Source of the DNA: an uncultured Collinsella sp.
GTDB lineage: Bacteria > Actinomycetota > Coriobacteriia > Coriobacteriales > Coriobacteriaceae
DNA length: 9,993 nucleotides
Direction: 5' to 3'
Assembly: GCA_934655835.1 (NCBI GenBank)
Contig: CAKUHM010000038.1
Span: 1-9,993 of the forward strand
The notes under the pieces: model-generated
Databases searched by the model: none
What the model was told of the DNA's origin: nothing
The model's input: only the letters and a program-made list of their open reading frames with translations
Position numbers and translations under genes: made by a program
Shown: in pieces, positions 6,518-9,993 of the stretch
Position numbering within the stretch: the first letter of the stretch is position 1
Layout of the letters: every line of letters begins with the position of its first letter

Positions 6518-7210
6518 ATGGAACAGCACCAGCATTATCAGAGTCTGCAAGACCAGGCATACAACGCATTGCGCTCCAAGATCATCTACGCCGAGCTTAA
6601 GCCGGGTACGCGTCTTTCGGCGATCGGCTTGGAGAAGGAGACGGGGATCGGGCGCACGCCCATCCGCGAGTCCTTTGTGCGCCTGCGCGAGCAGGAGCTG
6701 GTGGAAACGCGCCCCAAGAGCGGCACCTATGTCTCAAAAATTAGCATGGAGCGTGCCGAGAACGCCTGCTTTTTGCGCGAGAAGCTTGAGAGGAGCGTGC
6801 TCATTAAGTGCTGCTCTGCTGCCACACCCGAGCAGAAGCAGCGGCTTGAGCAAATCCTTGCCGAGTCCGAGGCGCTCGACCATAGTGAGACGCGTCGCTT
6901 CTTTGACCTGGACAACCTGTTCCACGAGACGTGTTTTGAGATTGCCGGCCGCCACATGCTGTGGGATTGGATGAAGAGCATCAACACGCATTTTGAGCGG
7001 TATAACTGGCTGCGTGCGGTGTCGCAGGATCTGGATTGGGAGCCGATTCGTCGGCAACACCGCCGAATTTTGGAGGCCATTAAGGAAGGCGACACCGATG
7101 CGGCGAGCTATCTGGCGCAGACGCATTTGCATCTGATGCCCGAAGAGCAGGGCCCAGTTATCGCCCTGCATCCCGATTACTTCGAGCTGCCCAAAGAATC
7201 GTCCATCTAA
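6518..7210 (+). CDS. GntR-family transcriptional regulator, FadR (FCD) subfamily
   Basis: A 230-residue regulator, the usual length for this subfamily. The N-terminal winged helix-turn-helix runs through ALRSKIIYAELKPGTRLS, then GIGRTPIRESFVRLREQELV, then RPKSGTYVSKI. The C-terminal FCD domain keeps its four metal-ligand positions: D132 and H136 in DLDNLFH, H181 in RRQHRRIL, and H203 in AQTHL. Such regulators bind organic or sugar acids and often repress uptake and breakdown genes, so control of the neighbouring permease or dehydratase is plausible but unproven. I prefer the ATG at 6518 (GAGGG 6 bases upstream) to the in-frame ATG at 6476, which has no good ribosome-binding site and adds a non-conserved tail. 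The gene is framed closely by two copies of the long inverted repeat. Confidence 0.9.
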   Translation: MEQHQHYQSLQDQAYNALRSKIIYAELKPGTRLSAIGLEKETGIGRTPIRESFVRLREQELVETRPKSGTYVSKISMERAENACFLREKLERSVLIKCCSAATPEQKQRLEQILAESEALDHSETRRFFDLDNLFHETCFEIAGRHMLWDWMKSINTHFERYNWLRAVSQDLDWEPIRRQHRRILEAIKEGDTDAASYLAQTHLHLMPEEQGPVIALHPDYFELPKESSI

Positions 7211-7214
7211 TCTA

Positions 7215-7300
7215 TCCCCTCATAAGTTGCGGTGAAATAGGGATTGTTTTGCGGCCCAGGTGGCGCAAACAGTCCCTATTTCACCGCAACTGCGTTGGGG
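7215..7300. repeat. Long inverted repeat, copy 2, downstream of the GntR-type gene
   Basis: This copy begins 5 bases after the stop codon of the GntR-type gene. AAGTTGCGGTGAAATAGGGA pairs with TCCCTATTTCACCGCAACT, around the same GCGGCCCAGGTGGCGC centre as copy 1. It has few differences from copy 1, and the right flank (GCGTTGGGG) pairs less well with the left (CCCCTCAT). It could also end the regulator transcript. Confidence 0.85.
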
Positions 7301-7318
7301 CATGGCCGGGGTACAAAG

Positions 7319-7389
7319 ATGCGGTGCCGTTTGGAGGAACAGACCGGAAGCAAGGGGTCGATTCCTCCAGACGGCACCGCATTTGTTTT
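7319..7389 (+). terminator. Long hairpin followed by a T-rich run
   Basis: Arms 7319-7339 and 7362-7382 pair over 21 bases with a single G-U, and TTTGTTTT follows at 7382-7389. The 22-base loop holds a small nested GACC/GGTC pair. It may be the terminator of the GntR-type gene, though it lies 109 bases past the stop and has a stem longer than most terminators. A repeat-type palindrome is the alternative. Confidence 0.55.
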
Positions 7390-7430
7390 GGCGCTCTGGG
7401 CTATGTTGAAGAGTTTAATCGGTCAAGAAA

Positions 7431-7529
7431 AAGCGGCTCGGAGGCGTGTCGCTTCCGTCACGTTCTATCAGCATACAAGACGGTTTCGGTTCTTGTCCGT
7501 GACGGAAACGGCACGCTTCCGAGCCGCTT
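7431..7529. repeat. Large imperfect palindrome (31-base arms)
   Basis: Arms 7431-7461 and 7499-7529 (starting AAGCGGCTCGGAGGCG and ending CTTCCGAGCCGCTT) match at 28 of 31 positions around a 37-base centre. The centre carries a smaller CAAGA/TCTTG pair. The palindrome lies downstream of both the GntR-type gene and kdgA, which converge. No gene is visible between 7211 and 7576; the stretch consists of this palindrome, the hairpin at 7319, the repeat at 7215 and the kdgA terminator. Confidence 0.7.
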
Positions 7530-7530
7530 C

Positions 7531-7560
7531 AAAAATGGGGGCGCAGTCTGGGCGCCCCCC
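7531..7560 (-). terminator. Intrinsic terminator of kdgA
   Basis: On the minus strand GGGGGCGC, a 7-base loop, then GCGCCCCC and ATTTTT: arms 7552-7559 and 7537-7544 with the T-run at 7531-7535. It starts 17 bases after the kdgA stop codon. Confidence 0.88.
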
Positions 7561-7576
7561 ACGATAGAGAGCTGGG

Positions 7577-8218
7577 TTAGGCGCGGACCTTCTTGACGAC
7601 GTCCATGGCCTCGCGGGCGATCTGCTCGACCTTGGAGAAATCGCCGTCGGCGAACAGAGCCGGCTTGACCATCCAAGTGCCACCGCAGGCGATGATGGCG
7701 GAGGAGCTCAGGTACTCCTCGACGTTTGCGGTGCTCACGCCGCCGGTGGGCATAAAGCGGTGACCGACAAACGGCGCGGCGAGGGCCTTGATGGTGTTGA
7801 GGCCGCCGTACTGGGCTGCCGGGAAGAACTTGGTGACCTTGAGGCCCAGGTTGACGGCAGCGGTGACCTCGGAGGGGGTCACGGTGCCGGGCAGCACGGG
7901 CAGGTCGATGTCGATGCAATGCTTGACGACGTCCTCGTTGTAGCCCGGGGAGACGATGAACTTGGCGCCGGCGGCACGGGCCTGCTCGACCTGCTCGACG
8001 GTCAGAACGGTGCCAGCGCCCACGCACATCTCGGGCTCGGCCTCGGCCATGGCGGCGATGCACTCGGCAGCGCAAGCGGTGCGGAAGGTGACCTCGGCGG
8101 ACTTCATACCGGCGGCCATAAGGGCGTGAGCGAGCGGAGCGGCGTCCTCGACCTTGTCGAGCACGACGACCGGCACGATGCCCAGGGATTCAAGCGTGGT
8201 GTAGAACTGATCGAACAT
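7577..8218 (-). CDS. kdgA: 2-dehydro-3-deoxy-6-phosphogluconate (KDPG) aldolase
   Basis: A 213-residue class I aldolase of the KDPG/KHG family (Eda type) that splits KDPG into pyruvate and glyceraldehyde-3-phosphate. Key residues are E42 and R46 in AEVTFRT, the GAGTV turn (67-71), SPG (90-92), the Schiff-base lysine K130 in KFFPA, and PTGGV (157-161) at the phosphate site. All match the family, and the length is typical. AAAGGA 6 bases before the ATG supports the start. It is the second gene of the kdgK-kdgA transcript but is separated from kdgK by 255 bases holding a hairpin and structured element B, so it may be controlled separately from kdgK. A dual role in 2-keto-4-hydroxyglutarate cleavage is possible. 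Confidence 0.95.
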   Translation of the reverse strand: MFDQFYTTLESLGIVPVVVLDKVEDAAPLAHALMAAGMKSAEVTFRTACAAECIAAMAEAEPEMCVGAGTVLTVEQVEQARAAGAKFIVSPGYNEDVVKHCIDIDLPVLPGTVTPSEVTAAVNLGLKVTKFFPAAQYGGLNTIKALAAPFVGHRFMPTGGVSTANVEEYLSSSAIIACGGTWMVKPALFADGDFSKVEQIAREAMDVVKKVRA

Positions 8219-8265
8219 GATGTTCCTTTCGATGTGCGGCGCGCGAGTGCGCGTAATTGCTAAAA

Positions 8266-8399
8266 GGGCTGGTCATGAGCCGGTTTTGGATTGGTTATCG
8301 GAGGCACTGCTTGGGGTCACAAGCAATTCCAAAACCGGCTACTCGACCAGTCGTGTAGGAAATGCCAGGCAAAACCGGAATGGGACTGGTGGTTTTGCC
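8266..8399 (-). ncRNA. Structured element B, copy 2 (between kdgK and kdgA)
   Basis: Second copy of the multi-stem element. Plus-strand arms: P1 8269-8274 with 8345-8350; P2 8278-8290 with 8328-8340 (13 bp, perfect); P3 8308-8313 with 8320-8325; and a hairpin 8368-8376 with 8391-8399. The invariant segments are GGTTATCGGAGGCACTGCT (8293-8311) and CCGGAATGGGACTG (8375-8388). P1 reads CTGGTC/GACCAG here but CTGACC/GGTCAG in copy 1, and P2 and the hairpin have entirely different but complementary bases. That is a covariation signature. It ends 47 bases upstream of the kdgA start codon on the minus strand. It may be a riboswitch-like control of kdgA; the class is unrecognised. Confidence 0.6.
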
Positions 8400-8418
8400 C
8401 GACCGGAGGGATCGGGGA

Positions 8419-8458
8419 GCGGGCTGCAGAGGTATGGGTATGGGAAACTGCAGCCCGC
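8419..8458 (-). other. Hairpin shortly after the kdgK stop codon
   Basis: GCGGGCTGCAG and CTGCAGCCCGC (8419-8429 and 8448-8458) form an 11-bp perfect stem with an 18-base loop. It starts 15 bases after kdgK ends. No T-run follows on the minus strand, so it is more likely an mRNA-stabilising or processing hairpin between kdgK and kdgA than a full terminator. Confidence 0.6.
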
Positions 8459-8473
8459 GGAATGGGGAACGAA

Positions 8474-9508
8474 TTAACGGGCGACGCGGGTGCCACCGTC
8501 GGCGGCGTTGGCCACGGCGGCGATCTCGTCGGCGGTCACCAGGTTGGAATCGCCCTTGATGGTGAGCTTGAGAATCGAGGCCGCGATGGCGTAGTTGACG
8601 GCGTCCTGCGGGTCGAAGTCATTGATGAGGGCATGGACGAGGCCGGCGTTGAAAGCGTCGCCGGCGGCAACGCCCTCGAGCACATGCATGTCGTGAGCAG
8701 GGGAGAACCAGTGCTCGCCGCTCTCGGCGTCATAGAGCATGCCCATCCAGATGGAGCGCTCGACGCAGGAGATGTTGCGGACGACGGAGGCGACCTTCTT
8801 GCAGCCGTACTCGGCGCAGATCTGACGGGCCATCTCGACGTAGGTGTCGCGCTCCTCGATGCCGTGGGCAAGGGAGCCGGAGACGCAGGTCATGCCGAGG
8901 CCGGCGGGTGCGTCCTCGTCGTTGGCGATGCAGATGTCGACGAGCGGCAGGAGCTCCTTCATGGTTGCCTGCGACTTCTCGGGCGACCACATCTTGCCGC
9001 GGTAGTTAACGTCGCACACGGTGGTGATGCCCTTGGCGCGGCAAGCGGTGAGAGCGTCCTTGCAGGCGGCGGCCATCTCGTCGGAGACGGCGGGCGTCAC
9101 GCCAGAGAAGTAGAAGACGTCGATGCCCTTGAGGATCTCGTCCCAGTCAAAGACGTCGCGCTTGGCCATGTTGATGGCCGAGTACTTGCGGTCGTAGACG
9201 CAGCCGTTGCCGCGCTGCGAGGCGCCGACCTCAAACACATAGGAGCCAAGACGGTCGCCCTGACGCACGACGCGCGTGGTGTCGACGTCGTAGACCTTCA
9301 GCGAGCGCAGGGCGCACTCGCCCAGGCGGTTAGCCGGAACGACGGAAACGTAAGCGGCCTTGTCGCCCTGGTAGGCCAGGGAAAGCGCGGTGTTGGCCTC
9401 GGCGCCGCCGTAGCGGACGTCGAACTCGGTGGCTTGCTCAATACGCAGGTGATCTTTGGGCGAGAGCCTCATCATGATCTCGCCGAAGGTAAGAATCGTT
9501 TTACCCAT
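8474..9508 (-). CDS. kdgK: 2-dehydro-3-deoxygluconate (KDG) kinase, PfkB family
   Basis: A 344-residue PfkB-type sugar kinase that makes KDPG from KDG and ATP. Visible marks are the substrate-binding GGAEANTALSLA (34-45), DVNYRGKMW (166-174, close to the DxNxRxxLW typical of KDG kinases), NDEDA (196-200) and the C-terminal AAGDAFNAG (281-289) with catalytic base D284. The usual GAGD reads AAGD, so the first anion-hole glycine is alanine. The start at 9508 follows AAGGAG by 10 bases; an in-frame ATG at 9595 falls in structured element A and is rejected. It is the first gene of a kdgK-kdgA transcript, from a promoter overlapped by two LacI-type operator sites, and is divergent from a LacI-family gene. 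Together with the permease and dehydratase it completes hexonate breakdown. Confidence 0.93.
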   Translation of the reverse strand: MGKTILTFGEIMMRLSPKDHLRIEQATEFDVRYGGAEANTALSLAYQGDKAAYVSVVPANRLGECALRSLKVYDVDTTRVVRQGDRLGSYVFEVGASQRGNGCVYDRKYSAINMAKRDVFDWDEILKGIDVFYFSGVTPAVSDEMAAACKDALTACRAKGITTVCDVNYRGKMWSPEKSQATMKELLPLVDICIANDEDAPAGLGMTCVSGSLAHGIEERDTYVEMARQICAEYGCKKVASVVRNISCVERSIWMGMLYDAESGEHWFSPAHDMHVLEGVAAGDAFNAGLVHALINDFDPQDAVNYAIAASILKLTIKGDSNLVTADEIAAVANAADGGTRVAR

Positions 9509-9551
9509 GGTCGCGTAGCTCCTTCTTGACTGTGCGTACACCTTTGATATG

Positions 9552-9609
9552 GCGTTGGCACGGAGGTGCCAAGACGGTAGGGCGCATCTTTGCACCTCCG
9601 TGCCAACGC
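9552..9609 (-). ncRNA. Structured element A, copy 2 (5' hairpin of the kdgK transcript)
   Basis: GCGTTGGCACGGAGGTGC pairs perfectly with GCACCTCCGTGCCAACGC (18 bp, 9552-9569 and 9592-9609). The 22-base top (9570-9591), CAAGACGGTAGGGCGCATCT plus TT, matches that of copy 1 (4120-4141) at 17 of 22 positions, while the stem is unrelated. It lies between the promoter and the kdgK ribosome-binding site, about 35 bases after the predicted start of the mRNA. Confidence 0.6.
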
Positions 9610-9612
9610 ATG

Positions 9613-9641
9613 CCGAAATCGGTTTACGAAATCGGTTTCGT
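9613..9641. promoter_or_regulatory. Tandem LacI-type operator sites at the kdgK promoter
   Basis: ACGAAATCGGTTTCGT (9626-9641) is identical to the site at 4163-4178. A second copy of the core, CCGAAATCGGTTTA (9613-9626), lies 13 bases away and overlaps it. The sites are just downstream of the minus-strand -10 box, and close to the divergent LacI-family gene, which suggests repression of kdgK and perhaps autoregulation. Confidence 0.75.
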
Positions 9642-9651
9642 TTCGAGTTGT

Positions 9652-9678
9652 AGTATACTCACCTACAACGTATTGCAA
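9652..9678 (-). promoter_or_regulatory. Promoter of kdgK-kdgA
   Basis: On the minus strand TTGCAA (9673-9678) is followed after 15 bases by TATACT (9652-9657), the same arrangement as at the YczE-like gene. The predicted start lies about 9645, so the operator covers the first transcribed bases. Confidence 0.65.
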
Positions 9679-9743
9679 GCGAGATTTTTAAAAAAATGCC
9701 TAAAATGGCTAAGATTGCCGACACATGGGAAACGGGGTGCGCC

Positions 9744-9993
9744 ATGGCGCAGATGAGAATCAAAGACATTGCCGCCGAGGCGGGCGTGAGCCCGGCCACC
9801 GTTTCGCGCTACCTCAACAACCGTCCCGGGCAGATGACCGAGGAGACCCGTGCCCGCATCGCCGAGGTCATCGAGCGCACAGGCTATCGTCCCCGCGCCG
9901 CCGCACGCAACCTGCGCAGCTCGCGCACCAACCTTATCGGCGTAATCCTGGCCGACATCGCCAACCCGTTCTCGAGCGCCATGCTCGAGGGTC
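9744..9993 (+). CDS. LacI-family transcriptional regulator (N-terminal part, cut by the window end)
   Basis: The first 83 residues are visible. The DNA-binding helix-turn-helix is IKDIAAEAGVSPATVSRYLN (6-25), followed by the third helix and the hinge YRPRAAARNLRSSRTN (46-61). Then comes the start of the periplasmic-binding-protein-like core, LIGVILADIANPFSS (62-76). I chose the ATG at 9744 because family members usually start a few residues before IKDIA. The frame is open to an ATG at 9696, and the ATG at 9753 is also possible; none has a strong ribosome-binding site. It is divergent from kdgK, whose promoter carries LacI-type operators. In Bacillus subtilis the LacI-family KdgR represses the kdg operon, so a KdgR-like role, with KDG or gluconate as inducer, is a reasonable inference. 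Confidence 0.92.
   Translation, partial: MAQMRIKDIAAEAGVSPATVSRYLNNRPGQMTEETRARIAEVIERTGYRPRAAARNLRSSRTNLIGVILADIANPFSSAMLEG

Noticed and set aside
7244..7596. Small open frames on the plus strand between the GntR-type gene and kdgA
   Set aside because: They run through palindromic repeats and the kdgA terminator, and their sequences follow the repeat arms rather than a protein family.
8291..9529. 412-residue open frame on the plus strand
   Set aside because: It lies antisense to kdgK, has a low-complexity Gly/Asp/Val/Ala composition typical of the reverse strand of GC-rich genes, and runs through element B.
9509..9595. Upstream ATG start for kdgK at 9595
   Set aside because: It lies in the element A hairpin, adds a non-conserved tail, and lacks the AAGGAG that precedes 9508.
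1..9993. tRNA, rRNA, transposase or phage genes
   Set aside because: No sequence in the window resembled these on either strand.

Overview
The window reads as a bacterial chromosome segment of fairly high GC with tightly packed genes. Codon use and gene content (GntP permease, KDG kinase, KDPG aldolase, IlvD/Edd dehydratase, many long palindromic intergenic repeats) suggest a gut actinobacterium of the Coriobacteriia, most likely Collinsella-like. That placement is an inference from style and recall, not from a marker gene. The central theme is catabolism of a hexonate sugar acid: uptake (GntP-type permease), dehydration to 2-keto-3-deoxygluconate (IlvD/Edd dehydratase), phosphorylation (KdgK) and cleavage to pyruvate plus glyceraldehyde-3-phosphate (KdgA), with two candidate regulators (GntR/FadR type and LacI type).

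Layout. 12-1790 (+) is the IlvD/Edd dehydratase, ended by a strong terminator. 1890-2017 is a cluster of palindromic repeats between convergent genes. 2035-3126 (-) is an AAA-type ATPase of different base composition, with seven exact-length 10-bp tandem repeats just upstream. 3240-3920 (-) is a YczE/YitT-like membrane protein with a long structured leader. 4412-4846 and 4913-6247 (+) are a HIT hydrolase and the GntP permease, ended by a strong terminator. 6518-7210 (+) is a GntR/FadR regulator bracketed by two copies of an ~80-bp inverted repeat. 7211-7576 has no gene but holds two long hairpins and the kdgA terminator. 7577-8218 and 8474-9508 (both -) are kdgA and kdgK, in the order kdgK then kdgA. 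9744 to the end (+) is the start of a LacI-family regulator divergent from kdgK.

Regulation is the most interesting part. A near-palindromic LacI-type operator, ACGAAAYCGRTTTCGT, lies at three promoters: the YczE-like gene, the HIT-permease operon and kdgK. This suggests one small regulon run by the LacI-type protein at the right edge. In addition, two structured elements each occur twice. Element A is a long hairpin with a conserved 22-nt top, at 4103-4158 and 9552-9609. Element B is a multi-stem structure with invariant 14-nt and 19-nt segments, at 3952-4080 and 8266-8399. In both, the stems differ in sequence but keep pairing, as expected of functional RNA. They occur in the same order in both transcripts: promoter, operator, A, B, yczE-like gene; and promoter, operator, A, kdgK, B, kdgA. 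I do not recognise either as a known riboswitch class. They are the best candidates here for an undescribed system, possibly a leader that senses a sugar acid or its phosphate.
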